NCBI RefSeq assembly: GCF_000237085.1
Contig: NC_016627.1
Span: forward strand, 4,154,118-4,218,117
Length of the DNA stretch: 64,000 bases
Reading direction: 5' to 3'
Source: Acetivibrio clariflavus DSM 19732
GTDB lineage: Bacteria > Bacillota > Clostridia > Acetivibrionales > Acetivibrionaceae
Part shown: positions 26,733 through 34,814 of the stretch, piece by piece
Layout of the letters: the number at the start of each line of letters is the position of its first letter
Numbering within the stretch: position 1 is the first letter of the stretch
The notes under the pieces: generated by a model
Told to the model about the DNA's origin: nothing
Seen by the model: the letters and a program-made list of their open reading frames with translations, nothing else
Databases searched by the model: none
Program-made: the position numbers and the translations under genes

Positions 26733-27153
26733 AGCTATTGTATTTCCTAATATTACGCTCTGTCAGTTCTACCTGATGCTCACATTTGCCCTGTGATAAA
26801 AATGAGCTTTTTTTAACAGTTGGAGATTAGTTGTGAGACAAAAAATGATGTCAGCTTCATCAAGCCCGACCGCTATCTAATAGCGGATGATGATCCTTCA
26901 TATTATGCTGGATTAACATTAAAAACCCTCCAAACCCGTAAGCCTGAAGGGGAATTCTTTAACCATGCGAAAACCCCGCCAAACTCACGCTTTTTTTTAT
27001 TTGGCGGGTATCGCCTATCTTAATAACTTAATACAAACCATATCTAATATGGAGTTTAATGATGATACGCTCTATTAGTTCCTATTTTTATAGCTCTCAT
27101 GTATCGTTTAACCTCCTAAACAGGAACTGTAAACTGTTATCGGAGGTGAACCA
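26733..27153. other. Intergenic region with two perfect hairpins
   Basis: Contains CCGCTAT-cta-ATAGCGG (about 26869-26885) and CCCGCCAAA (26975-26983) with TTTGGCGGG (27000-27008), the second around a T-rich loop. No gene is convincing: a + frame at 26820-27023 lacks a start signal. These hairpins may be part of the regulatory or attachment region in front of the XRE gene. Confidence 0.4.
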
Positions 27154-27480
27154 ATGATGCACAACAATTTAGATAGTTTAGGTGAAATTCTAAAAGCTGC
27201 AAGAAAAAGCAATAACCTTACCCGTGAACAATTAGCAGAAAGAATAAACATATCACCCCGATATTTGATGTCCATAGAAAACGAGAATAAAAAGCCAAGT
27301 TATAGTGTTCTTTTTCGTCTCATCCGCGAATTAGGCATATCAGCTGACGCAATTTTCTATCCTGAAGGTAAACATACCAATAATGAAATAGATCAAATTA
27401 CTCGCATGCTTTACCAGTGTGATGAACGCGATCTCAAGGTTCTGTCAGCAACAGTTAAAGCTTTATTAGAAACTAAATGA
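27154..27480 (+). CDS. XRE-family helix-turn-helix regulator
   Basis: 108 aa. The HTH_3 domain fills residues about 10-66: LGEILKAARKSNNLTREQLA, ERINISPRYLMSIENENKKP and SYSVLFRLIRELGIS. ATG 27154 or 27157 is used, with GGAGGTG just upstream. The tail (ITRMLYQCDERDLKVLSATV) is the short helix pair common in regulators of clostridial integrative elements. It is read opposite to the sigma factor and recombinase and probably represses them. Confidence 0.87.
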   Translation: MMHNNLDSLGEILKAARKSNNLTREQLAERINISPRYLMSIENENKKPSYSVLFRLIRELGISADAIFYPEGKHTNNEIDQITRMLYQCDERDLKVLSATVKALLETK

Positions 27481-27620
27481 TGCCTGATATCCTTTTTTGT
27501 TATCCGTAACTGCAATTTTGAAGACATTGGTAGCTCGACATCCTTTGCACCGCCCCACTTATCTACATTCAAATACACGATATCAAATCTAAAAAATCAA
27601 TATGTATCAAGTAAAATAAA

Positions 27621-27657
27621 AGGAAAAAACCTGCCAGACGAAAAGTGGGCAGGTTTA
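27621..27657 (-). terminator. Rho-independent terminator behind the c-di-GMP riboswitch
   Basis: Read leftwards AAACCTGCC pairs with GGCAGGTTT around 12 nt, followed by TTTT. It starts about 15 nt after the aptamer, so it is the likely expression platform. Nothing on this strand follows it before the integrated element. Confidence 0.85.
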
Positions 27658-27669
27658 GTACACACAGTA

Positions 27670-27760
27670 AATGCGGCAACCAGGCTATCATAGTGTTACT
27701 AATCACCTTAGACCCTTTGGCTTTGCGTCCTTGCCTTTCGACAAGTTTGCTATTAACGCT
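27670..27760 (-). ncRNA. Cyclic di-GMP-I (GEMM) riboswitch, orphan
   Basis: Read leftwards: AGCAAACTTGTCGAAAGGCA (P2 with a GAAA tetraloop), GGACGCAAAGCC (the hallmark core), AAGGGTCTAAGG, then CTATGATAGCCTGGTTGCCG closing P3/P1. This is the GEMM-I consensus with the tetraloop-receptor. It lies about 105 nt downstream of the agrD stop. A terminator follows and then mobile-element DNA, so no target gene remains at this site. Confidence 0.93.
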
Positions 27761-27866
27761 CATTATTTAATTCATCCCATAAAGGCTTCAATTTCTTTTC
27801 AATTTAGTACTGTTATATTTTATATGTTACTACCATAGCCGGTTGCCTTTGAGTCAAAAAGTTTTT

Positions 27867-28001
27867 CTACTTTTTCAAGCTCTTTGGTGGTTCCGGTTGG
27901 TACATTAGAAACATGCTCGTTGTTCCAATATTCGTCATGGCTACTACAGCGAACACTGCTGCCAATCCTTGAAATAGAGATTTACTAATAAATTTTAACA
28001 T
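27867..28001 (-). CDS. agrD: AgrD-like cyclic lactone autoinducer peptide precursor
   Basis: 44 aa, ATG 28001 with GGGAGGCG about 9 nt upstream, one base after the agrB stop. It has the three AgrD parts: an amphipathic leader (MLKFISKSLFQGLAAVFAVV), a short signal region TTSMFLM, and the acidic/proline tail YQPEPPKSLKK recognised by AgrB. The residue where clostridial AgrDs carry the ring Cys is Ser here, so the product would be a lactone, probably S-M-F-L-M or slightly longer; ring limits are inferred. Short genes like this are often missed. Confidence 0.85.
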   Translation of the reverse strand: MLKFISKSLFQGLAAVFAVVAMTNIGTTSMFLMYQPEPPKSLKK

Positions 28002-28002
28002 T

Positions 28003-28635
28003 CTAATTCGCCTCCCTTCTTTTAAAAGTAAGCAGAATATCACATAAGCCAATAAATCTATGTCCCACAGGTGTTAATGTTAAGGCTTGCCAAAGTAGTG
28101 CAATTGATATAATCCAGGCAGGCAAGCTATTAAACCCCAAGGCAATTGCAGTAATAGATAAAATCACAACTGCCAGTAATGTGTACCAGCGGAAGGCTAA
28201 TTCTATTTTCTTGTCCTTAAAAGGTTTATTGGAGGGAGCCTGTGGAGGATAGATCCAATATAAACTAAATGTTAATACGAGAATGCCAAGTAAAATAGCG
28301 GGATGCAACTGCCGGATGAATGGGTAATTTACTTTGATGGAATATCCTAATACTGTAAATATGAAAACACTTGTTGCTAAACACCTATAGTATGCTGAAC
28401 AATGTGCTCCACCTGATAAGGTGCGAATGATGCCAGTTACGATAAGCAATATCGCAATTTCAACAGTAATATCCATGATGAAAGCAAAGGAAAAAAGAAT
28501 ACACAATTTAATAATACTGCCTACCAAAATTTCTGCGCCGAAAGACAGAACTTCTGTCTGATCTGCTCTGGAAACTTTTTTTGCCACATATGTTCCTAAT
28601 GCTTGTCCAATTTTATGAATTGAAATTTCATTCAT
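28003..28635 (-). CDS. agrB: Accessory gene regulator protein AgrB
   Basis: 210 aa membrane cysteine protease that trims and cyclises AgrD. The catalytic His and Cys lie in RTLSGGAHCSAYYRC (GAHC motif; the second Cys at the end of this run is the usual nucleophile). Five to six membrane helices follow (ILVGSIIKLCILFSFAFIMD, IAILLIVTGII, HPAILLGILVLTFSLYWIY, TLLAVVILSITAIALGF). It starts at ATG 28635 and is followed immediately by agrD. No agrC/agrA is adjacent; the nearest AgrC/AgrA-type pair is at 44.6-46.7 kb. Confidence 0.93.
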   Translation of the reverse strand: MNEISIHKIGQALGTYVAKKVSRADQTEVLSFGAEILVGSIIKLCILFSFAFIMDITVEIAILLIVTGIIRTLSGGAHCSAYYRCLATSVFIFTVLGYSIKVNYPFIRQLHPAILLGILVLTFSLYWIYPPQAPSNKPFKDKKIELAFRWYTLLAVVILSITAIALGFNSLPAWIISIALLWQALTLTPVGHRFIGLCDILLTFKRREAN

Positions 28636-29217
28636 CTATGTCACCTCTGGCTCCATAGTATCACCTATTCCATATATTTCCTAGGGTAATTGCGCAACCT
28701 GTTGAAATAACGTCTTAACTCGTATGAATTGTTGTTTGAATCGGTTGTATTTCCCAAAAGTAAAATACCTTTTATAGGAACTGAGAATATTAATGAGATT
28801 TCACGTTGAAAATATTTTTAATATTTAATAAAGACATTATTATTACAGCAAAAATTCTTACGGTATAATCCCGATAGTAATTTTTCAAAATTCATTTGGC
28901 TTAGTAATCCTATAATATAATGACTGATTACAGATATACTCAAAACATTACAATGCATCATTTAACGTGTTATATTGTTCATAGTGGTTTCCATTGTAGG
29001 ATTTTTCTATTTTATCCCTGCTAAAGGTCTTTCTCGTTTTATTCTTTTCATATTTGTTAATATAATTTAATGCTACATTTTTATGGTTTAAGTAAATACC
29101 TCACTGTGATAAAATAATACAATAAAATAACCTTCATGCACTGTAGTAGTGGCAGTAGAAAAAACTTGATTTAACTCAAAATTATATTCATTGTAAACAC
29201 TTTAGAAAGGTGGATTT
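28636..29217. other. Intergenic region between divergent agrB and lgt
   Basis: About 580 nt with no ORF. On the left side it carries a possible LytTR-type direct repeat and a -10-like GATACT shortly before agrB. The right side is AT-rich and should carry the lgt promoter. No riboswitch motif is visible. Confidence 0.4.
28694..28722 (-). promoter_or_regulatory. Possible LytTR/AgrA-type binding repeats upstream of agrBD
   Basis: Read leftwards CGAGTTAAG (28714-28722) and ACAGGTTGC (28694-28702) lie 11 nt apart, close to the AgrA pattern of two ACAGTTAAG-like repeats spaced by 12-13 nt. They lie about 60 nt before agrB. The second half is poorly conserved, so this is tentative. Confidence 0.3.
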
Positions 29218-30024
29218 ATGATAGATAAATATTTTATAGAAAACCTATTTGGCATTAATGGACTAAATATTGCATGGTACGGCGTTATTATTGGGTTCGG
29301 GATTCTACTTGGTCTTTTGATTGCCTGCCGTGAAGCAAAACGACAGAACCTAAAAAGTGATATTATCTTTGATTTTCTCTTTTTAGCACTCCCTATCGCA
29401 ATCATCTGCGCAAGAATTTATTATGTTGCATTTGAATGGAAACAGTATAGCGGCAACTTTACAAAGGTGATTGCTATTTGGGAAGGTGGTCTTGCTATAT
29501 ATGGAGGAGTTATCGGTGGAATCATAGCTGCGATTATTTTTTCAAAACGCAGCCACTTCCCTTTTTTCCGGTTTGTTGATATGGTTGTGCCTAGCTTAAT
29601 TCTTGGACAGGCAATTGGTCGATGGGGTAATTTTGTGAACCAGGAGGCCTTCGGCAATATCGTTACAAACCCGGATCTTCAATTCTTCCCCTACGCTGTA
29701 TTTATAGAGCAGTTGGGAGAATGGCACCAAGCCACATTTTTCTATGAAAGCATGTGGAACTTATGCGTTTTTGCCATACTGGTTTATTTTCGCAAAAGAA
29801 CAAAGTTTAGTGGTCAGCTTTTAGCAACTTATTTTATCGGATATGGCTTAGGCCGTTTTTGGATTGAGGGGTTGCGTACAGATAGCCTTTATCTATTTCC
29901 GGGGCTTAGAATATCGCAAGCAGTATCATTGGTTCTGATTATTACGGGAATTATTATGATTGTGCTCCAGAAAAAGCTCTTAAAAGAATCATCAGTGTAT
30001 ACAGGTAAATATATGATTAAATAA
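29218..30024 (+). CDS. lgt: Prolipoprotein diacylglyceryl transferase
   Basis: 268-aa membrane enzyme that adds diacylglycerol to the lipobox Cys of prolipoproteins. The diagnostic motif is GQAIGRWGNFVNQEAFG at residues about 136-152; the N-terminal AWYGVIIGFGILLG and C-terminal GYGLGRFWIEGLRTD (with the conserved Arg and Glu) fit the family. ATG 29218 has AAAGGTGG 5 nt upstream. It is flanked by an IS110-type element on its right. This may be a second lgt in the genome, since it sits in an accessory block (inference). Confidence 0.94.
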   Translation: MIDKYFIENLFGINGLNIAWYGVIIGFGILLGLLIACREAKRQNLKSDIIFDFLFLALPIAIICARIYYVAFEWKQYSGNFTKVIAIWEGGLAIYGGVIGGIIAAIIFSKRSHFPFFRFVDMVVPSLILGQAIGRWGNFVNQEAFGNIVTNPDLQFFPYAVFIEQLGEWHQATFFYESMWNLCVFAILVYFRKRTKFSGQLLATYFIGYGLGRFWIEGLRTDSLYLFPGLRISQAVSLVLIITGIIMIVLQKKLLKESSVYTGKYMIK

Positions 30025-30098
30025 AAAGATACCGCTCCCAGTTTTAGCACTGAAGGAGCATTCCTGTAAGTAAGAAAAATGATCTTTGAAAAAATAGA

Positions 30099-30169
30099 TA
30101 CCCTACCGTACAATATGAAGTGTGCTGAAGCACGGCAAGTGAAGGCACAAATCAAATATACGGAGGGTA
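30099..30169 (+). promoter_or_regulatory. RNA fold that can mask the transposase ribosome binding site
   Basis: TACCCTACCGTA (30099-30110) can pair with TACGGAGGGTA (30159-30169), which contains the GGAGGG ribosome binding site of the transposase gene. A second hairpin, GTGCT-ga-AGCAC (30122-30133), sits in the loop. This arrangement would lower transposase translation, a common safeguard in IS elements. Confidence 0.55.
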
Positions 30170-30175
30170 ACTAAT

Positions 30176-31447
30176 ATGAATTGTACACAAAATAAGAAGT
30201 TAATGCAAATTACATCTGAAACGATGGTGATAGGAGTAGATATCGGTAGCGAGATTCATTACGCTAGAGCTTTCGATTTTAGAGGATTTGAATTTTCTAA
30301 TAAAGCATTCAGGTTTGAGAACAACAGAGAAGGCTTCAATGCTTTTGACAACTGGGCTACAGAGTTGATGAAGAAAAATAACAAGACAAAAGCATTTGTT
30401 GGAATGGAACCTACGGGTCATTACTGGTATGGTTTTGGATGTCATTTGCAGAACATGCGCGTAGAATTTGGTATGGTTAATCCATATCACGTAAAGCGTT
30501 CTAAAGAGCTAGATGATAACACACCAAGTAAGCATGACCGAAAGGATCCAAAAACAATAGCAATGCTGGTCAAAGACGGAAGATATCTGATTCCGTATAT
30601 GCCAGAAGGTGTATACCGAGAAATAAGAAATCTTATGGAACTGCGCAGGCAAAATGTTGTACAGTTGATAAGTATACAAAATAGGGTAAAGAGATGGCTG
30701 GCAATATACTTTCCTGAGTTTAATACTGTTTTTAAGAAATGGAATGGGAAGGCTGCGCTACTTACGTTGAAGTATTTTCCCACTCCCCAGGCAGTAATTG
30801 AAATGGGAGAAGAGAAAATAGTAGCCATTTGGAAACAAACAATTAAGAGAGCAATTGGTAATAAACATGCCAGAAAGCTCATAAAAGCAGCAGAAGAATC
30901 AATTGGTTTAAAGCATGGTTTAGAATCAGCAGTGCTTGAAATTAGTACTCTTCTGGATGAATATGAGATTTATGCACGAAAACTTCAAGTTATAATGCAG
31001 AAAGTAGAAGAGCAAGTAAATAAAGTACCAAATGCAAACAAACTTTTAGGAATTAAAGGTATAGGAATAGTTGCAATAGCAGGTTTTCTAGGTGCTGTTG
31101 GGGATATTGGCAGATTTGATGCACCAGAACAAATAGTTAAATTAATGGGACTAAACCTAAGAGAAAACAGTTCTGGCAAGCATAAAGGAAAAACAACAAT
31201 AACTCGAAGGGGACGCTCTGACGGTAGATATGCGATATTTCAAGCAGTATTACCATTGGTAGCAAGAAACGCTGAATTTAGGCAATTGCACTTGTACTAT
31301 ATCAATAGGGAAAATAGACCACTAAAGAAAATGCAATCAATAGTAGCATTATGTGGCAAGTTGATAAGAGTATTTTATGCAATATTGAAAACAGGAAGTA
31401 ATTACAATGGTGAAAAAATGATGAAAGATATAAAAAGAGTAGCCTAG
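30176..31447 (+). CDS. IS110-family transposase (DEDD, Tnp_20)
   Basis: 423 aa. The RuvC-like DEDD domain shows VIGVDIGSEIHYARAF (first Asp), AFVGMEPTGHYW (Glu) and SKHDRKDPKTIAML (paired Asp). The C-terminal Tnp_20 domain shows IKGIGIVAIAGFLGAVGDI, then NLRENSSGKHKGKTTITRRG with the catalytic Ser of this family. It appears intact. ATG 30176 is preceded by GGAGGG. Enzymes of this family are guided by an RNA made from the non-coding end of the element. Confidence 0.93.
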   Translation: MNCTQNKKLMQITSETMVIGVDIGSEIHYARAFDFRGFEFSNKAFRFENNREGFNAFDNWATELMKKNNKTKAFVGMEPTGHYWYGFGCHLQNMRVEFGMVNPYHVKRSKELDDNTPSKHDRKDPKTIAMLVKDGRYLIPYMPEGVYREIRNLMELRRQNVVQLISIQNRVKRWLAIYFPEFNTVFKKWNGKAALLTLKYFPTPQAVIEMGEEKIVAIWKQTIKRAIGNKHARKLIKAAEESIGLKHGLESAVLEISTLLDEYEIYARKLQVIMQKVEEQVNKVPNANKLLGIKGIGIVAIAGFLGAVGDIGRFDAPEQIVKLMGLNLRENSSGKHKGKTTITRRGRSDGRYAIFQAVLPLVARNAEFRQLHLYYINRENRPLKKMQSIVALCGKLIRVFYAILKTGSNYNGEKMMKDIKRVA

Positions 31448-31800
31448 GACATGAATATTAGTTCTAATAGCAATTAAATATTCTGAAATCAATGACTGTA
31501 GATATCAGAATTAGAGGTTAAAATAAGGGATTTAGAAGTATAACGTTTGATTATAGAAGAGTATTAACAATTGAGAGCCGGGATAGTCAGGTTGAATATT
31601 TTTCATTAGGGCACGACCCAGTTAAGGAGCAAGACTGACATTCCACCTCTGGACAAGACAGTACGAAGGAATTTAGGGCATGACCCAGTGAGAAATAGGA
31701 GGTTTGTCGCTAGAGACATGTGGAAGCCATTGGCGTGATAGTGAAAAAAGCACAGTCAAGCCGAAGGCTACCTAGTATAATCCACTATTATACTAACATT
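31448..31800 (+). ncRNA. Candidate guide (bridge/seek) RNA region of the IS110-family element
   Basis: About 350 nt without ORF directly after the transposase, the place where IS1111-group elements encode their guide RNA. It contains a 17-bp direct repeat with one mismatch, TTAGGGCACGACCCAGT (31606-31622) and TTAGGGCATGACCCAGT (31673-31689), each with a small GGG...CCC fold, and several GC-richer stretches in otherwise AT-rich DNA. RNA function is inferred from family knowledge and position. Confidence 0.5.
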
Positions 31801-31897
31801 CAATTTTTGTCCAAACTAATTTTTTGAATTGATATGAAATTCTAAGATTAAACGAGAAAATGCGAGAAATTAAAAGTTATTATAAGGAGGTATCCTT

Positions 31898-32772
31898 TTA
31901 TTTGCATAGTGCAATAAAGTCTTTTGCACTCTCTGTTAGATATTTATTCTGATGGTAAATGACAGAAAAACTTCTCTGAAAACGTATCCCGTTTATCTGA
32001 AACTGACTGATATCTTTGCGATCAAGAGAGTCCTTTACCAGTAAATAAGGCAGCACGGAAATACCTAAATTTGCCTGCACCGCCCTTACAATTGCTTGAG
32101 TACTTGTACTCTCCCAAGCTGGTAAAATTCTATTCCATGGGAGGTCATTGTACTATCAAAGATTTCGCGCCCAGCGCTTCCTGCTTCTCTTAAAATAAAA
32201 CTTTCACCTTGAAGCTTTGAAATCTCAATATTTTTTTGATTAGCAAAGGGGTGATCGTTCCCACAGACCATTACCAATTCATCATCGCGGAATTTATGCT
32301 CTATAATATAAGAGCTATGGACAACACCTTCTATCAACCCAATATCAATCTGATTGGACAAAATATATTGTTGGATTTTTTCTGAATTATCTATGATTAC
32401 CTTAACATACATCTGAGGATGTATTTGCTTAAACTGAGTTATATAGCCCGGTAATAAATAATTTCCGATGGTAATGCTTGCTCCAATACGGATAATTCCC
32501 GTTACATCAAAGTTTTTGATTTCCTTTTCCATATCCTCAAAAAGTCCCACAATATGTGCTGCATATTGAAGAAAGCTCTTTCCAACTTCTGTGATATGGA
32601 GTCTTTTTGCAATGCGATCAAATAGTTTTATCCCATAATAATCTTCAAGCTCTGATATCGCAAGACTAATAGAAGGTTGCGCAATATGTAACTTCTCTCC
32701 GGCTGCAGTTGCACTGCCGGTTTCACATACAGTGACAAATATTTTCAGATGCCTTAATGTCATTGGAATCAC
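31898..32772 (-). pseudogene. LysR-family regulator, frameshifted
   Basis: Residues 1-228 from ATG 32772 are a normal LysR protein: LRHLKIFVTVCETGSATAAG, EKLHIAQPSISLAISELEDY, then a substrate-binding domain (GIIRIGASITIGNYLLPGYI, IDIGLIEGVVHS). Near 32115-32125 the frame goes into LGRVQVLKQL and stops at 32086. The expected continuation PAWESTSTQAIVRAVQANLG and SVLPYLLVKDSL is in the next frame to 31898. One base is missing in the run before CCAGC. It is divergent from the chromate-transporter pair it would have controlled. Confidence 0.85.
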
Positions 32773-32790
32773 CTTATTATAATAAAAATC

Positions 32791-32805
32791 TTATAAACTT
32801 TATAA
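32791..32805. promoter_or_regulatory. Palindrome in the LysR-chrA divergent spacer
   Basis: TTATAAA-C-TTTATAA is a perfect 15-nt dyad with the T-N11-A shape of LysR operators, between the divergent LysR relic and chrA-like genes. AT-rich background makes chance occurrence possible. Confidence 0.4.
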
Positions 32806-32866
32806 AATAATACTATTTTATATATACTTTTTCAAGTTATAAAATAAAATAAAGGGGGCTAATGAT

Positions 32867-33448
32867 TTGAAGAATAAAAAAAACATTTATATAAAATTGT
32901 TTATTTCTACCTTTTATTTAAGCGCTTTTACCTTTGGAGGAGGATATGTCATTATACCATTGATGAAAAAGAAATTTGTAGATGATTTACAATGGATTGA
33001 GGATGATGAAATGCTAAATTTAACAGCAATTGCACAATCCTCACCAGGAGCAGTTGCAGTTAACGCAGCGATACTGCTGGGGTATCGTGTTGCTGGAATA
33101 TTGGGTGCCCTGGTAACAATTTTAGGCACAGTTTTACCGCCGTTTATAACTCTTTCTGTTATCTCCATTTTTTACACTGCATTTCGCGATAACATTGTTG
33201 TAAATGCGGTTCTGAAAGGGATGCAAGCTGGCGTTGCTGCTGTAATTGCGGATGTGGTTTTGAATCTTGGAAGTAATGTCTTGAAGCAGAAGGACATAGT
33301 ATCTATGATTATTATGGTGGGTGCATTTATTGCCACATTTTTCTTTAAGATTAACGTTATGTATATTGTTTTAGTGTGTGGGTGTATGGGAGCGGCAAAG
33401 ATTCTGATTCAAATGAAAAAATTCCAAAAGGGCGGTGACTCTCAATGA
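32867..33448 (+). CDS. chrA: Chromate transporter (CHR family), N-terminal-type short subunit
   Basis: 193 aa, a single CHR domain. TTG 32867 has AAGGGGG 8 nt upstream. Motifs: FTFGGGYVIIPLMKKKFVDD and LTAIAQSSPGAVAVNAAILLGYR with the conserved PG after the first helices, then LPPFITLSVIS. Paired short CHR proteins act together as one ChrA-type anion transporter, exporting chromate or an unknown native anion. It overlaps the next CHR gene by ATGA. Confidence 0.88.
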   Translation: MKNKKNIYIKLFISTFYLSAFTFGGGYVIIPLMKKKFVDDLQWIEDDEMLNLTAIAQSSPGAVAVNAAILLGYRVAGILGALVTILGTVLPPFITLSVISIFYTAFRDNIVVNAVLKGMQAGVAAVIADVVLNLGSNVLKQKDIVSMIIMVGAFIATFFFKINVMYIVLVCGCMGAAKILIQMKKFQKGGDSQ

Positions 33449-34008
33449 TACTCTTAAAACTTTTTTGGAGCTTTTTTCAAATCGGTATGTTTAGCATTGG
33501 AGGTGGAATGGCTGCAATACCGCTGATTCAAAATCAAGTAGTTAATTTACACCACTGGCTGACATTAACGGAATTCACCGATCTCATTACCATTGCAGAA
33601 ATGACACCCGGACCTATCGCCATCAATTCAGCCACTTTTGTGGGAATTAGAATTGCAGGTATACCAGGGGCGATTATTGCTACCGTTGGATGTATCTTTC
33701 CATCCTGTATTATCGTTTCACTCCTGGCATGGATTTATTTTAAATTCAAAGAATTGACCTTAGTGCAAGGAGTTTTGTCTGGTTTAAGGCCCACCATTGT
33801 AGCGCTGATTGCATCAGCAGGGTTGTCAATATTTACGTTGACTGTTTGGGGAGAAGACGGGTTTTCAACAAATCCTCTAACAATAAATTTGGTTTCTGTT
33901 TTATTATTTACTATGGCTATATTTATTTTGCGGAAATGGAAACCGAATCCTATTTATGTCATGCTCGGATCAGGCATTGTCGGTGGAGCAATTTATTTGA
34001 TGATATAG
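33445..34008 (+). CDS. chrA: Chromate transporter (CHR family), second short subunit
   Basis: 187 aa, paralogue of the preceding protein. Motifs: SIGGGMAAIPLIQNQVVN, LITIAEMTPGPIAINSATF, and FPSCIIVSLLAW. The two half-size genes are the known bicistronic short-chain form of ChrA, where the halves insert with opposite topology. Only one half cannot act alone. A broken gene follows after 10 nt. Confidence 0.88.
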   Translation: MILLKLFWSFFQIGMFSIGGGMAAIPLIQNQVVNLHHWLTLTEFTDLITIAEMTPGPIAINSATFVGIRIAGIPGAIIATVGCIFPSCIIVSLLAWIYFKFKELTLVQGVLSGLRPTIVALIASAGLSIFTLTVWGEDGFSTNPLTINLVSVLLFTMAIFILRKWKPNPIYVMLGSGIVGGAIYLMI

Positions 34009-34018
34009 GAGGGTCAAA

Positions 34019-34554
34019 ATGAAACTACGAATACGAAAAGGGTTGTTTTTTGGCAATTAATAGATAAAAGTGGTACAGCTGTAGCAAAAATAAGCAAGAA
34101 GAAATTTATTGGTGCATCTAAAAAAATCTATGATGGAAAAGGAAATCTCATTTACACAACAGATATCGTGAATCTACCAGCAAAAAAGGGAACTTGGAAC
34201 TATGAGGAATCAAGAAAATATGTAATTTATAAAGATGAGAAAGCTATAGCAACTGCAAATTTACATTTTGCAATTAACCCAGACCGGACAATGCTACAAA
34301 GGTTAACCTTACGTCCGCCTCTCGTAGATAGAATGGATGTCGAAACTATTTACGGCCTTTTGGTTGTTGAAAGGCAGAAGAATAATGGCGTGACAATTTC
34401 TCAGGATGGTGTTCAATTAGGTAAAGTAACTCCATTTTTTACTTTTAAACCAAAATATCTTGAATATATCGGACAATACGAAGTTACGTTATGGGCAGGA
34501 ATCTATGTACTCATAGAATATATGATGCATGAAGATGACATGATTTTTGTTTGA
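34019..34554 (+). pseudogene. Beta-barrel-like hypothetical protein (LURP-one/Tubby-like?), frameshifted
   Basis: ATG 34019 has GGAGGG 5 nt upstream and opens with MKLRIRKGLFF. Loss of one T in the T6 run near 34045-34050 shifts the frame; the next frame carries on with WQLIDKSGTAVAKISKKKF, IYDGKGNLIYTTDI, and ends YEVTLWAGIYVLIEYMMHED at 34554. The whole would be about 178 aa. Alternating beta-strands with repeated G-x-x-x-K/Y turns resemble LURP-one or Tubby-C-like phospholipid-scramblase folds; that match is by eye. It trails the chrA pair in one operon. Confidence 0.5.
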
Positions 34555-34814
34555 AAATCTTTTTGCCTTTTTACTGCTATAGTTACATATAATTTGCGAT
34601 TTACTTGATTTATTTATCTTCTAAATATGAAAGTAAAAATTTCATATAATGTTTATCAGCTATTCCTATATATCGTAAAATTAACCATTTACTAATTGAA
34701 CGGTTGCATCATAATACTATATAACCGTTTAGCTTATTATAGACCAGAATTTCGTCTACAATGTCTTTGAAAAGCTAAGTGAAAGAGACAATTTTCCACT
34801 TTCATCACTATGCT

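Larger units (their letters stand above)
23627..27480. mobile_element. Integrated mobile element or remnant with large serine recombinase
   Basis: A run of clostridial ICE/integrative-element genes: an XRE regulator on + (27154), and on - a sigma-70-like factor (26172-26594), a 48-aa small conserved ORF (25484-25630) and a large serine recombinase (23627-25408). No relaxase or conjugation genes are present, so it is a small integrative element or the end of a larger one that lost its core. Boundaries are approximate; no attL/attR pair was proven. Confidence 0.6.
27481..27866. other. Spacer holding an orphan c-di-GMP riboswitch
   Basis: Between the XRE gene and agrD. On the - strand it contains the c-di-GMP riboswitch and its terminator (listed separately). 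Left of the terminator there is no leftward gene that the switch could control. The short frames across it are shadows. Confidence 0.6.
30040..31800 (+). mobile_element. IS110-family insertion sequence (approximate limits)
   Basis: One DEDD transposase gene (30176-31447) with a short structured 5' region and an approximately 350-nt non-coding 3' region. IS110/IS1111 elements have no terminal inverted repeats, so the ends cannot be fixed from this window. I set them between the lgt stop and the hairpin AGTATAAT-ccact-ATTATACT at about 31775-31795. Confidence 0.7.

Noticed and set aside
26820-27023. 67-codon + frame before the XRE gene
   Set aside because: No ribosome binding site, includes two perfect hairpins, and shows no family pattern.
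27430-27560. Leftward coding-like stretch (VYLNVDKWGGAKDVELP) opposite the XRE gene end
   Set aside because: No start signal, overlaps a well-supported gene on the other strand, no family recognised.
27569-27763. 64-codon leftward ORF across the riboswitch
   Set aside because: It lies over the c-di-GMP aptamer and terminator and has no binding site; it is a shadow.
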